DNA of 64,000 bases from Sphaerisporangium aureirubrum. Its GTDB lineage: Bacteria > Actinomycetota > Actinomycetes > Streptosporangiales > Streptosporangiaceae. The stretch is taken from the NCBI RefSeq assembly GCF_042658925.1, contig NZ_JBHSRF010000018.1, positions 62,001 through 126,000 on the forward strand, read 5' to 3'. The number at the start of each line of letters is the position of its first letter. Within the stretch, counting starts at the first letter, position 1. Of the stretch, positions 35,386-44,908 are shown one piece after another. Position numbers and translations under genes: made by a program. The notes beneath the pieces were generated by a model. That model was not told where the DNA came from, did no database searches, and worked only from the letters and a program-made list of their open reading frames with translations.

Positions 35386-36210
35386 TCAGCCGCAGCCCTC
35401 GAACTGAGGCACGGTGTAGTTCAGCGCGAGGCCCGACTTGGCGAACCACCTCTGCAGCAGCTTGCGGGCGGTGCCGTCCTGGTACATCTCGGTGAGCGCC
35501 TTGTTGACCGCCTCGCAGCCGTCCGGGTCGCCGTTGCGGATGCCGACGCCGTACCGCTCGTCGCTGAACGGCGCGTTGACGATCTTGGTCTGGCCGGTGG
35601 AGAAGCCCGCGAGGATCAGGTCGTCGGTGGACACCGCGTCAAGCCGCCCGGCCAGCAGGTCGTCCACGCAGGTCTTGTACGACTTGGAGCGCACCAGCTC
35701 CACGGGGATCTTCCGCTCCTCCTTCACCCGGCGCCAGGAGTTGGAGCCGGTCACCTCGCACAGCTTGCGCCCGCGCAGGTCCCGCACGTTGTCCACGCCG
35801 CTCTCCCCCGACCGCACCAGGGTGTCCTGGTGGGCGACGTAGTACGGCCCGGCGAACGACACCTTGGTCTTGCGCTGGGGGGTGATGGAGTAGGTCGCGA
35901 AGATCAGGTCGGCCTGGCCCTGGGTGAGCATGGTCTCGCGGCGGGCCGAGGGGGCGTCCACGAAGCGCACCGGCTTGCCGAGCTTGGCCGCCACGTAGGT
36001 GGCGACGTCGACGTCGAAGCCGGTGTACTTCCCGTCCGCCTTCATCCCGAGGCCCGGCTGGTCGGGCTTGACCCCGATGACCAGCGACGGCTTGTCCAGC
36101 AGCGAGCCGCCGGCGGCGCAGCCGCCGAGCCCGGTGAGCACGGCCAGGACCGCCGACGCGCCCGCCGCCAGGCGGAGGAGGCGGCGGCGCGGCCGGGGAA
36201 ACGTCAGCAT
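35386..36210 (-). CDS. glnH: Amino-acid-binding lipoprotein GlnH of the PknG module
   Basis: 274 residues; ATG 36210 with AGGGAA 7 nt upstream. An arginine-rich N-terminus, a hydrophobic segment (LLRLAAGASAVLAVLTGLGG) and a lipobox-like LGGC predict a lipoprotein. The body is a family 3 solute-binding protein (LVIGVKPDQPGLGMKADGKY, TGFDVDVATYVA, ADLIFATYSITPQRK, GRKLCEVTGSNSW). No ABC permease or ATPase accompanies it; instead it is followed upstream by glnX and pknG, as in mycobacteria and corynebacteria, where GlnH senses Asp/Glu/Asn for signalling rather than uptake. Confidence 0.9.
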   Translation of the reverse strand: MLTFPRPRRRLLRLAAGASAVLAVLTGLGGCAAGGSLLDKPSLVIGVKPDQPGLGMKADGKYTGFDVDVATYVAAKLGKPVRFVDAPSARRETMLTQGQADLIFATYSITPQRKTKVSFAGPYYVAHQDTLVRSGESGVDNVRDLRGRKLCEVTGSNSWRRVKEERKIPVELVRSKSYKTCVDDLLAGRLDAVSTDDLILAGFSTGQTKIVNAPFSDERYGVGIRNGDPDGCEAVNKALTEMYQDGTARKLLQRWFAKSGLALNYTVPQFEGCG

Positions 36211-36223
36211 CTCGGGATTCCCT

Positions 36224-37633
36224 TCAGCGGTACTCGGCGAGCCGGGGCCGGACACCGATCAGGAGCAGCAGGGCGGCGGCGAGCGCCGCCGCGGGGGGCA
36301 CCAGGTCCCACCCGGCGAGCGTGCCGTCCCCGGCGCGGACCGCTCGCTCGAACTCCAGGCGGTGCAGGGTGGTGAGCCCGACCAGGGCCTGGTCGTAGGC
36401 GGCGAACGTGGGCCCCATGGCCTGGCGCACCGCCTCGCGCCGCGAGCCGCCGGTGGCCGCGCGCCGCATGTCCCCGTCGGCCCGCTGGAAGTCCTTGTAG
36501 CGGCTCAGCAGGTCGTCGAACGCGGCCCGCTGCCCCGGCATGCCGAGCCCGCCCGCGGCCTCGACGTCGAGGAACCCGAGCCCGTCCTGCGCGCCCGCCG
36601 CCTTCAGGTCGCCCACCGCGGTGTGGTATTTGTCCAGGTTGCCCGCGGGAACGTAGAGCACCGACTGAGACTTGTCGAGGTACACCTGCTCGTAGGTGTC
36701 GGCGCGCTCGGGGTCCAGGAGGTACCTGCTCTGGTCGCCGTGCAGGGTGTTGCCGATGGCGCGGGCCCGCGACAGGGCGAGCACGGAGTTGAAGCCGCCG
36801 TCCTTGGCCTGGGTGAGCGCGTCCGCCTCCCGCTGCAGCACGACCACGCCCGCCACGGTGAGCCCGCCGGCCACGAGGGTCGCCGCCAGCAGCGGCACGT
36901 TGATCGTGCGCCGGAAGCCCCGGCTCAGGTAGACCTGCAGCACGATCAGCAGGACCAGGGCCAGCAGCCCGGTGGCCGCCACGGCGATGCGGCCGGTGGT
37001 GACGGCCGACAGCTCGCCGAGGTAGGCGTGCCGGACGATGGTGGCGCTGTCCAGGGTCAGGTTGTACGCCTTGGGCAGCAGGTCCAGCCGCATCAGGTCG
37101 GTGGCCTGACGGTAGATGTCCAGCACGGCCTGCGAGGGCGGCCCGGCGGGGTGGCCGGACTGCTCGTCCAGCAGCAGGGCGCGGGCGGCGAGCCGCTCGT
37201 AGCGGCCGAGGCCGTCCAGCACGGCGCGCACCGTGGCCTGCTCGGTGGGGTCGTCCCCGGCCAGGTCGGCGGCCTGGAGCACCGCGCGGTCGGCCTGCGA
37301 CCTGCGTTCCTCGTAGCGGTCGAGCATGGCCTGGCGGCCCGGGCCGAGGCTCGCCTCGTTCCCGGTGAGCAGGATGGTGGCGACCTGGCCGTCCATGTCG
37401 CTCAGCGCGAAGTACAGGTCGGCGGTGGCGACCACCTGGGGGCCCGCGGTGTGGCCGATGACGTTCAGGCCGTCCCTGGCGTGACCGATGGCGATGGCCG
37501 TCGCGCCGAACAGCAGCACGACCGCGGCCACGCCGAGCCCGGACATGAGGCGGATGCGCCCGGGGACGGTGCGGGTCCGCGTCCGGCGGACCGGGGGCGG
37601 CGCGCCGACGGTGGCGGGGTCGACGAGGGTCAT
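36224..37633 (-). CDS. glnX: Transmembrane signalling protein GlnX
   Basis: 469 residues; ATG 37633 with AGGAGGGA upstream. Four membrane helices at about 31-52, 214-236, 245-263 and 445-463 bound two large extracytoplasmic helical domains (55-210 and 265-440), an arrangement like chemoreceptor-type sensors. Only short cytoplasmic parts remain, so the signal must pass to a separate cytoplasmic partner. The order pknG ... glnX-glnH and this topology match the GlnX of the GlnH-GlnX-PknG relay. The assignment rests on synteny and topology more than motif. Confidence 0.82.
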   Translation of the reverse strand: MTLVDPATVGAPPPVRRTRTRTVPGRIRLMSGLGVAAVVLLFGATAIAIGHARDGLNVIGHTAGPQVVATADLYFALSDMDGQVATILLTGNEASLGPGRQAMLDRYEERRSQADRAVLQAADLAGDDPTEQATVRAVLDGLGRYERLAARALLLDEQSGHPAGPPSQAVLDIYRQATDLMRLDLLPKAYNLTLDSATIVRHAYLGELSAVTTGRIAVAATGLLALVLLIVLQVYLSRGFRRTINVPLLAATLVAGGLTVAGVVVLQREADALTQAKDGGFNSVLALSRARAIGNTLHGDQSRYLLDPERADTYEQVYLDKSQSVLYVPAGNLDKYHTAVGDLKAAGAQDGLGFLDVEAAGGLGMPGQRAAFDDLLSRYKDFQRADGDMRRAATGGSRREAVRQAMGPTFAAYDQALVGLTTLHRLEFERAVRAGDGTLAGWDLVPPAAALAAALLLLIGVRPRLAEYR

Positions 37634-37738
37634 CCGCGTCCCTCCTCGGGAGCGCGGGTCGTCTCCGCGCGGTGACGACCGGCGTGGGGCGTCCGGTGGG
37701 GGGTGGCGGCCGCGTGACGCGGGCCGGGCGGGGTCATC

Positions 37739-38524
37739 TCAGGCCCTCCGCACGGTGATGACGGTCCAGGCGCCGACGTGCACCCGGTCGCCGTCGGACA
37801 GCGGGAGAGGGTGGTTGACCTCGACCGCCTTGCCGTTCAGCAGGGTGCCGTTGGCCGAGCCCGGGTCGACGAGTTGCCAGGTGCCGTCGGGCTGGGCGAG
37901 GAACACCGCGTGCAGGTGGGAGACGCCGGGGTCCTCGGGCGGGCCGGACAGGTCGATCTCCGGCAGCAGGGAGCGCGTCCTGCTGCGGCGCCCGACGCGC
38001 ATCTCGGGCCCCGACAGGGCCACCCGGCGCTCGGGGCAGTACGGCGGGAACGCCACCATCGCGGCGTCGGGACCGCCCTGGGAGATCATGGCGTCGTAGT
38101 GGCCGCGGTCGGCCCCGATCACCACCACCCAGCCGCCCGCCGCCGGCGGTGGAGGCGGGGGCGGCGGCGCGGGACGCGAGGCGGGGACCTGGGCGGACCC
38201 CGGCCTGACGACCTGCGCGGGCTGCCAGGAGGGGGAGCCCGTCCCCTGCGAGGCCCCGCTCACCGGCCCCGAGGGCGTCGCGGCCGGCGGCCGGGTGCTG
38301 CGGGAGGAGGCCCCGGGCCCGCCGAGCACGAAGTCGTAGCCGCAGCTCTCACAGAAACGGCCGCCGCGCGGGGCCCCGCAGTCGGGGCACCCGCCGGCCT
38401 GCTCGCCGCCGCCCTGCGCGGGGATGGCCGGCGCCGGCGGCGCGGCGGTCCCCGTCATCTGGATGCCACAGGTGTCGCAGTACTCCTCGTCCGAGGAGTC
38501 GTGGCCCGCTGGACAGGTGGCCAT
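37739..38524 (-). CDS. FHA-domain protein with N-terminal zinc ribbons
   Basis: 261 residues; ATG 38524 two bp after the vWA stop. Two CxxC zinc ribbons come first (CPAGH ... YCDTCG and CPDCGAPRGGRFCESCG), then a Pro-rich linker, then a forkhead-associated domain (~175-258: MRVGRRSRTRSLLPEIDLSG, VSHLHAVFL, VDPGSANGTLLNG). FHA domains bind phosphothreonine. In mycobacteria the PknG target is the FHA protein GarA; this protein may play an analogous role, being phosphorylated by or docking to PknG. Confidence 0.88.
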   Translation of the reverse strand: MATCPAGHDSSDEEYCDTCGIQMTGTAAPPAPAIPAQGGGEQAGGCPDCGAPRGGRFCESCGYDFVLGGPGASSRSTRPPAATPSGPVSGASQGTGSPSWQPAQVVRPGSAQVPASRPAPPPPPPPPAAGGWVVVIGADRGHYDAMISQGGPDAAMVAFPPYCPERRVALSGPEMRVGRRSRTRSLLPEIDLSGPPEDPGVSHLHAVFLAQPDGTWQLVDPGSANGTLLNGKAVEVNHPLPLSDGDRVHVGAWTVITVRRA

Positions 38525-38526
38525 GG

Positions 38527-39816
38527 TCAGCTCTCCGGGTCCTTGCGCATTCGGACGGTGCGGACCGAGCGCGTGTCGAGCGCGATCTCGTCCGCCTTGT
38601 CAACGACCCGCTTGAGCCGGGCGGTTCCCGTCTCGGGGTCGACGTCGACCACCTTGTCCAGCAGCCGGGCCGTCTCGTCGTTCCCGGCGCTCTCGGCGAT
38701 GCCGCGCGCCTTGCCGAGCCGCGCCGTCGCGGTCTCCAGGTCTCCGTCGTTGCGGGCCTGGAGCCCTTCCTGGATGAGCGAGGCGAGCTCCTGCTGGCCG
38801 GTGTAGTGGGCGACCCTGGGGTTGATCCGGGTGGACAGCGCGGGGTCGTCGCTCCACAGGGCGAGGATGTTGCCGCTGGCCAGCACCTGGCCGGTCTGCG
38901 GGATGACGAGCTTGACCAGCCCGGCGCGCATCTCCTGGCCGACGTGCCCCGGGGGCACCCGCACGCTGATGTGGTACTCGCGCGACTCGCCGCCCCAGGC
39001 GCCGGTCGGGTAGTCGCCGGTCAGCGCGTCCACGTCGGTGCGGCGGCCGGTGAGGTCCTCCAGCGCCGGGGACACCTGCTTGACGAAGTTCAGCGAGGCG
39101 GACCGCGGGATCCACACCCGCAGCGCGACGTCGGCCACGGTCTTGCCCATCGCGGCCTCGGTCATGGCGCGGAAGTCGGCGGCGAGCTCCTCGGGGCGGC
39201 GCACGTCCATCACGCTGCCGAGCAGGGTGGAGCCGATCCTGCGGACCTCGGCGACCACCCAGTCGGTGCCGACGCCGCGGCAGTCGCAGACGAACTTGCC
39301 CGAGCTGTAGGTGAGGTTGGCGTCGAACTCCGGCGCGGACTCGTGCTCGTTCTTGCCGTCGGTCAGCAGGATGGCGTGCTTGATGACGTCCGGGTGGGAC
39401 ATCTGGTGGGCGCTGAACAGGTCGGCGGCCCGGCGCAGCCACCGGCCCATCGCGGTGCCGCCGTCGGCGCGCAGCCGGGCCACGGCCTCCTTGGACTCGT
39501 ACCTGGTCTGCGGGGTCGCCGGGGCCAGGCCGCCGGTGCCCGGGTAGATGACCTCGGCCTGGTGATTGCCCGCGATGACCGCGAAGTGCACCCCGTCGCG
39601 CAGCGTGTCGATGGCGGCCTGCGCGGCCTTGCGCGCGTCGTTGATCTTGCCGTACGACATGGAGCCCGAGGTGTCGATGATGATCACCTCGGCGGCGTCG
39701 GCCGCGATCGAGGGGCCCACCGGGCCGCTCGCCTCGGCCGTGACGATGCCGTGGACCTCCTGGCTCCCCGCGGGCAGGTACTTGTTCTGGTCCACGCGAA
39801 TGGTGAAGTCAGTCAC
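38527..39816 (-). CDS. von Willebrand factor A domain protein
   Basis: 429 residues; GTG 39816 with AAGGAGAG upstream; its first 8 bp overlap the end of the PP2C gene. The vWA domain has an intact metal-ion-dependent adhesion site: D48-T-S-G-S52, the Thr in GGTAMGRW and the Asp in LLTDGKNEH. An Ig-like beta region and a helical C-terminus (~340-429) follow. Cytosolic vWA proteins assemble protein complexes; here the likely partners are the coupled FHA, PP2C and PknG proteins. Confidence 0.88.
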   Translation of the reverse strand: MTDFTIRVDQNKYLPAGSQEVHGIVTAEASGPVGPSIAADAAEVIIIDTSGSMSYGKINDARKAAQAAIDTLRDGVHFAVIAGNHQAEVIYPGTGGLAPATPQTRYESKEAVARLRADGGTAMGRWLRRAADLFSAHQMSHPDVIKHAILLTDGKNEHESAPEFDANLTYSSGKFVCDCRGVGTDWVVAEVRRIGSTLLGSVMDVRRPEELAADFRAMTEAAMGKTVADVALRVWIPRSASLNFVKQVSPALEDLTGRRTDVDALTGDYPTGAWGGESREYHISVRVPPGHVGQEMRAGLVKLVIPQTGQVLASGNILALWSDDPALSTRINPRVAHYTGQQELASLIQEGLQARNDGDLETATARLGKARGIAESAGNDETARLLDKVVDVDPETGTARLKRVVDKADEIALDTRSVRTVRMRKDPES

Positions 39817-40810
39817 TTCTCTCCTTCGGGAATACCACCGTGGCCTCGCCCCTGTCCCCCTGTCCGAAAGGGATGAGCACGACGGTGATGTTGTCGTGTC
39901 CCCCCGCCTCGTTCGCCATCCGGACCAGCCGGCGGGCCGCGGCGAGGAGTGTGTCGTCCGTGGCCGCGGCGGACAGCGCCTCCGGCTCGGGGTAGTAGTT
40001 CCACAGGCCGTCGCTGCACAGCAGCACCAGGCCGGGGCCGTCGGTGGTGAAGGTGCGCACGTGCGGCACGACCTCGCCCGCGTCGGCGCCGAGCCACGCG
40101 GTCAGCATGTGGGTGCCCGGGGCGGCGTCGTCGACGGTCAGCAGCGCCGACTGGCCGCCCAGCCAGTACGCCCGGCTGTCGCCCACCCAGCCGACGGTCA
40201 CCTGCCGGCCCGCGACCACCCCCGACACGTAGGTGCAGGCGGGGGCGTCCTCGCCGGGACGGGCCGCGGCGGCGACGGCGCGGGCGGCCATCGCGACGGC
40301 CTCGCGGGTGGCGGTCTCGGCGTCGTCGCCCTCGGCGAGCCGCTTGGCGAGGGTCAGCGCGGCCGCGTCGGCGGCGGCCTGGGACGCCTCCTCCGGGCGC
40401 GAGGAGGTGGACACGCCGTCGCAGACGACGCCGACCACCGTGCCCTCCCCGGCGGCGAGCAGCGCCATGGCGTCCTCGTTCTTGCTGTGCCGCAGGCCGC
40501 GGTCGCTCACCCCGGCCGAGGTCTCCACCTCGACCTCGACGTGGTCGCGGCCGCTCGGCTGGAGCATGCCGCAGTTCTCGCAGTAGCCGTCCGGGCCGAC
40601 GGCGGCCGAGCCGCAGGCGGTGCACGGCCCGGTGCCGCGCACCGCGGCGGCCCCGGTGCCGGGCACGACCGGCCCGGCGCCGGGCACCGGCCCCGCGCCG
40701 AACCCGGCGGCCAGGCCCTCGCCGGACGCGGTGAGGTCGTGGCCGCACTGCTCGCAGAAGGCCTCGCCCGTCAGTACGAGGGTGCCGCAGACCGGGCAGG
40801 TCGCGGTCAC
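39809..40810 (-). CDS. PP2C-family Ser/Thr phosphatase with zinc ribbons
   Basis: 333 residues; GTG 40810 overlaps the pknG stop (GTGA). Two N-terminal zinc ribbons (CPVCGTLVLTGEAFCEQCG and CTACGSAAVGPDGYCENCG) precede a complete PP2C domain (~95-330): RGLRHSKNEDA, VVCDGVSTS, VGWVGDSRAYWL, LLCSDGLWNYY and HDNITVVLI, which supply the metal-binding Asp residues. It is placed to reverse PknG phosphorylation. The ribbons resemble those of the FHA protein and PknG. Confidence 0.92.
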   Translation of the reverse strand: MTATCPVCGTLVLTGEAFCEQCGHDLTASGEGLAAGFGAGPVPGAGPVVPGTGAAAVRGTGPCTACGSAAVGPDGYCENCGMLQPSGRDHVEVEVETSAGVSDRGLRHSKNEDAMALLAAGEGTVVGVVCDGVSTSSRPEEASQAAADAAALTLAKRLAEGDDAETATREAVAMAARAVAAAARPGEDAPACTYVSGVVAGRQVTVGWVGDSRAYWLGGQSALLTVDDAAPGTHMLTAWLGADAGEVVPHVRTFTTDGPGLVLLCSDGLWNYYPEPEALSAAATDDTLLAAARRLVRMANEAGGHDNITVVLIPFGQGDRGEATVVFPKERSD

Positions 40811-43488
40811 CAGAGCGTCCTCGGCCGCACCGCGTTGGCGCGGCCGATCAGGGCGTGCCGGTCGCCGGTGGACCCGGCCGCGCGGGCCAGCGCCCGGTAC
40901 ACCCGTTCCAGCTCGGTGCGCACGCCGCGCTCGCTGAGCGGGGTGCCGAGCAGCGTGCCGGTGCCCGAGGCGGTCTGGCCGGTGACGAACCTGGCCAGTG
41001 CGCTCTCCAGCACCTCGGAGGCGAGGCCGTCGCGGTCGCGGGAGTCGAGCTTGAGCGAGCGCAGCCGCTCGCCCGCCGCGACCAGCTCCGGCTCGGCGGG
41101 GGCCTGGCCCCGCACGGTGACCGCCACGATGGCGACCTGCGCGGAGGTGCGGTGGATGGAGGTCGGCGGCACCTCCTCCAGGGCCGCGGCGGCGCGCGCC
41201 CGGTCCCCCGCCGCCAGGTGGATCCTCGCCAGGCCGAAGCACGCGCTGACGTAGGAGCGGTCGGTCTGCCAGATGGCCGCGAAGTGGCGGGCCGCCTCGG
41301 CGCCCGCCCCCGCGGCCTCCAGCGCGAACGCCAGCGCCAGCCGGGCCGCGGACTCGCCGGGGAACCAGGCGTAGATGCCGTCGAAGAACCGCACGGCCGT
41401 GCCCGGGTCGCCGGAGGCCAGCTCGGCGACGCCGCGGTACCACCACAGCCGCCAGTCGCCCGGCAGTTCCTTGCCCGCGCTCGCGTACAGGTCCTCGGAG
41501 ACGGGACGGCCGAGCTCGCTGAGCACCCGGATGCGGGCCAGCGTGGTCTCCGGGGTGGGCGGCGCGGACTCCAGCACCGCGATCAGCTCGTCGGGGTTGC
41601 CGGACGTGAGACCGGCCAGCAGGCCGGCGCCGGGGTCCAGCGGGTCGACCAGCGGCACCGGGAGCGCGGCGGCGGCGTCCAGGCGTTCGAGCGGCCCGAA
41701 CACCGTCTTGGTGGTGGCGGGGGCCAGCTCGGTGCCCACGGCCGCGCGCTCGGGGCCGAACACCCCCGACTGCGCGGGGTGCGGGACGCCGTCCTCGGCC
41801 GCCCTGGTCTCCCTGAGCACGCCGACGAGCTGGTCGCCCATCTCGGCGGCACTGAGGAAGCGCCGCCCGGGGTCGGGGTCGGTGGCGCGCTGCAGCAGGC
41901 GCTGGAACGACTCGTAGTGCGGGCCGAAGTCCGGCAGCGGGGCGGCGGCCCCGCCGCTCACCGGGCTGAACGGCATGGCGAGCACGGCGAGGGTGCGGCC
42001 CACGGTGTACAGGTCCGAGGCGACGGAGGGGCCCTGGGTGGCGATCTCGGGGGCCTGGTAGCCGATGGTGCCGTAGATGGCGCTGTCGGCGTCGTCGGTG
42101 CGGCGGACCGCGCCGAGGTCGATGAGCTTGAGCTGCTCCTCGACCTGGATGACGTTGGCCGGCTTGAGGTCGCAGTACAGCATGCCGCGGTCGTGCAGGT
42201 AGCCGAAGGCGCGCAGGATCTCCAGGCCGTAGGCGATGACCTGGGACAGCGGGAGCGCCTGGCTGTTGTCGCTCTCCCGCAGGCGGCGGCGCAGCAGGTC
42301 CTGCAGGGACTGGCCGCCGACGTACTCCATGACGATGTAGCCGACCAGCGAGCCCGTGCCGGGGTCGGGGTGGCTGACGAAGTTGAAGATCTTGACGATG
42401 TTGGGGTGGTCCATCGCCGTGAGGAACCGGCGCTCGGCCTCGGCCGCGGCCATGGCCTCGAGGTCGCCGGTGTCCAGCAGGCCCTTCATGACCACCCAGC
42501 GGCCGTCGAGGTTGCGGTCGGCGGCCAGGTAGATCCAGCCGAGGCCGCCGTGGGCCAGGCAGCCCTTGACCTCGTACTGGTGGGCCACCAGGTCGCCCGC
42601 CACGAGCTTGGGGGTGAACGAGAACCGCTGGCCGCAGTGCGGGCAGTACCCCTCGGGGCGCCCGGGGCGCCCTTCCCTGCGCCGCCCGACGGGTTTGCCG
42701 CAGTCGGGGTTGCCGCAGAACCGCCGGTCCTCTGGGACCACGGGATCCTGCATCACCACCGCGGAGGGGTCCCGGTAGGGCACCGGCGGCACCTCGACCA
42801 GCCCCATGCCCAGCATGCCGCGCCGGGACCGCGAGCTGGTCCGCCGGGACCCGCTGAGCTGACTGGGCGTCCCCGTCGCGCCGGTCACCGAGGTCCCCGG
42901 CACCCCGATCGACGGTCTCGTCATCGGCGGCGCCGCTCCGGACGGCCCGCTCGGCGCCGGCCCCGCCGGTCCCGAGGGGGCGTGCCCGGCCCGGCCGGGT
43001 CCGCCGTTCCCCGGCACGCCGGGACCGCTTCCCGGCATGCCCTGGACGTTCCCCGGCGCCCCGGGGCCGTTCCCCGGCATGCCGGGCACCGGTGGCTGGC
43101 CGGAGGGCCAGGCGGTGCCGGGACGGCCGTGTTGCGGCCCGGCGGGCGGCTGCCCCTGCGGCCCCGCCGGAACGGGGCCGGCGGACGGCCACGCGGTACC
43201 GGGCCGTCCCGAGGCCCCCATCTGGGAGCCGCCGGGCCACGAAGCGCCGGGAGGCACGGTGGGCTGGCCGGGGTGCGCGGCGCCGGGCGGGCCGATCGGC
43301 GGCGCGCCGTACTGCCCGGGACCCGGCTGGCCGGGCGGGCCGTACGGCCCCGATCCCGGCGCGCCCGGCTGGCCCGCCGGCGGCGCGGCGTGCCTGCCGG
43401 ACGACGCGGGCACGGGCGCCATGCCGCAGGTGTCGCAGTAGCCGTCCATCACGGTCCCCGCGCAGCCGGGCTGTTCACACTTGGTCAT
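40807..43488 (-). CDS. pknG: Serine/threonine protein kinase PknG
   Basis: 893 residues; ATG 43488 with GGAGGGGAG upstream. A soluble kinase with a rubredoxin-like metal site and TPR domain. In order: an N-terminal CEQPGC ... YCDTCG ribbon; a ~200-residue Gly/Pro-rich disordered region; the rubredoxin-like CGNPDCGKP ... YCPHCGQRF (~256-285); the kinase (~310-560) with GLAHGGLGWIYLA, Lys in WVVMKG, LYCDLKPANV and LIDLGAVRR in place of DFG, all PknG hallmarks; then the TPR region (~640-880). The long Gly/Pro region is extra compared with mycobacterial PknG (~750 residues). Confidence 0.95.
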   Translation of the reverse strand: MTKCEQPGCAGTVMDGYCDTCGMAPVPASSGRHAAPPAGQPGAPGSGPYGPPGQPGPGQYGAPPIGPPGAAHPGQPTVPPGASWPGGSQMGASGRPGTAWPSAGPVPAGPQGQPPAGPQHGRPGTAWPSGQPPVPGMPGNGPGAPGNVQGMPGSGPGVPGNGGPGRAGHAPSGPAGPAPSGPSGAAPPMTRPSIGVPGTSVTGATGTPSQLSGSRRTSSRSRRGMLGMGLVEVPPVPYRDPSAVVMQDPVVPEDRRFCGNPDCGKPVGRRREGRPGRPEGYCPHCGQRFSFTPKLVAGDLVAHQYEVKGCLAHGGLGWIYLAADRNLDGRWVVMKGLLDTGDLEAMAAAEAERRFLTAMDHPNIVKIFNFVSHPDPGTGSLVGYIVMEYVGGQSLQDLLRRRLRESDNSQALPLSQVIAYGLEILRAFGYLHDRGMLYCDLKPANVIQVEEQLKLIDLGAVRRTDDADSAIYGTIGYQAPEIATQGPSVASDLYTVGRTLAVLAMPFSPVSGGAAAPLPDFGPHYESFQRLLQRATDPDPGRRFLSAAEMGDQLVGVLRETRAAEDGVPHPAQSGVFGPERAAVGTELAPATTKTVFGPLERLDAAAALPVPLVDPLDPGAGLLAGLTSGNPDELIAVLESAPPTPETTLARIRVLSELGRPVSEDLYASAGKELPGDWRLWWYRGVAELASGDPGTAVRFFDGIYAWFPGESAARLALAFALEAAGAGAEAARHFAAIWQTDRSYVSACFGLARIHLAAGDRARAAAALEEVPPTSIHRTSAQVAIVAVTVRGQAPAEPELVAAGERLRSLKLDSRDRDGLASEVLESALARFVTGQTASGTGTLLGTPLSERGVRTELERVYRALARAAGSTGDRHALIGRANAVRPRTLW

Positions 43489-43543
43489 ACGGCCGCTCCC
43501 CTCCGGTCGACGGCCCCGGCACGGCCGGGCCTGACGTGCTCCG

Positions 43544-44740
43544 TCATCCGGCCGCTCCGATCCGCTTGATGGCGCGTTGGTACTCGGCGACGGCGACGGT
43601 GGCGCGGCGCAGGTCGCAGGGGGCCGTCCACAGCAGGTCGCGCGCCTTGCCGTAGAGGCCGGCCAGGGCCAGGTCCTCGGCGCGGCCGAGGCGGGCGGCC
43701 TTGGCCTGGTAGGCGGTCAGCCTGCCGCGCAGCTCGTCGCGGCGGCCGATGAGGCCCGCGATGGACTCGGTGATCACGCCTGTCCTGGTGAGCGCGTCCT
43801 CGACGCCGCGTTCCAGGTCGGCCAGACGCTCGGCCAGCTCCAGCCAGCGGCCCCGCACGGCGGCGAGCGCGGCGAGCCGGTCGCGCAGGGCGGCGGCCTG
43901 GTCGGGCAGCGCGGGCAGCGCCGGTGCGGCGATCTTGACCACCACGGTGTCGCGCACCCGCCGCGCCTCCCGCTCGGCCGCGGCGACCTCGTCGATGCGC
44001 TCGCCCAGCCTGCGGGCCCGGCCGTCGTACTCCTCGCGGATCCCGGCGGCCCGCTCCAGGGCGGCGCGGCGCGAGGCCACGGCGGCGGCGGCCGCGTCCA
44101 TCTCGGGGCGCCGCGAGACCGCGCCGAGCGGGTCGGCGGAGACGGCGGCCCGCAGCCGGTCCAGGGTGGTGCCGAGCCGGTCCAGGTCGGGGTCGGGGGC
44201 GCCGAGACCCGACGCCAGGTCCAGCGCGGCGCGGCGCCCGGCGTCGGCGGCGTCCAGCACGGGCAGCAGCGCGCCCCACGCCTCGTCGACGGCGGCGACG
44301 GTCTCGGCGACCTCGCGGTACGCGCGGTCCATGCGGGCCAGCGCCGCGTCCAGGGTGACCCACTCCCCGGCGGCGCGCAGCAGCGACCGCTTCTCCACCG
44401 GCACGTCGCCGGGCTTGAGGTCCACCGAGGGGCCGGTGAGCAGGGCGGTCAGCGCGCCGAGGTCGGGCTTCCCCGCGGCGCGCAGCTCGAACGCCTGGTC
44501 GAGCACGCGGCGGTAGGCGTCGAACAGCCACCACAGGGTGACCGACGCGGCGCGCGCCGCGTCCCACCGCCGCCCGGTCTCGCCGGTGGGGGTCATGCCG
44601 GTCAGCAGCCGGTGGGTGGAGTGGGCGTCCAGGTCGAGCAGGTCGCCCCCCACCCGGTCGCGCTCCTCGGTGCGGCGACGCAGCGCGTGGTCGATCCCCT
44701 CCAGGCTCATGGGCGGCCCGGCGGCCCCGCGCGTGTCCAC
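43544..44740 (-). CDS. Helical protein of the PknG module, unknown function
   Basis: 398 residues, no named family. Almost entirely predicted helix with coiled-coil-prone stretches (~215-265 and ~300-370) and no Cys ribbon, signal peptide or membrane segment. Upstream of pknG by 55 bp on the same strand, with no obvious independent function. The GTG at 44740 has a poor ribosome site; ATG 44710 is an alternative. It may be a scaffold for the vWA/FHA/kinase assembly. Confidence 0.65.
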   Translation of the reverse strand: MDTRGAAGPPMSLEGIDHALRRRTEERDRVGGDLLDLDAHSTHRLLTGMTPTGETGRRWDAARAASVTLWWLFDAYRRVLDQAFELRAAGKPDLGALTALLTGPSVDLKPGDVPVEKRSLLRAAGEWVTLDAALARMDRAYREVAETVAAVDEAWGALLPVLDAADAGRRAALDLASGLGAPDPDLDRLGTTLDRLRAAVSADPLGAVSRRPEMDAAAAAVASRRAALERAAGIREEYDGRARRLGERIDEVAAAEREARRVRDTVVVKIAAPALPALPDQAAALRDRLAALAAVRGRWLELAERLADLERGVEDALTRTGVITESIAGLIGRRDELRGRLTAYQAKAARLGRAEDLALAGLYGKARDLLWTAPCDLRRATVAVAEYQRAIKRIGAAG

Positions 44741-44908
44741 CGCTACCCGTCACCCCCGACCTGGCACGGACCAAACGTTCTCCATACCCATTCTTTCCAC
44801 AATTCCCGGACGCGCGTGCGGGACAATCGTGCCGGAGAGGCGGGTATTCGATCACATACCGGTCACGTGCGCGTCACGGAGGCCGCGCCGGAGGGCCGGT
44901 CCGGGGGC

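Noticed and set aside
35386..36210. GlnH as part of an ABC amino-acid uptake system
   Set aside because: No permease or ATPase gene is present; the glnX-pknG context indicates a sensor role.
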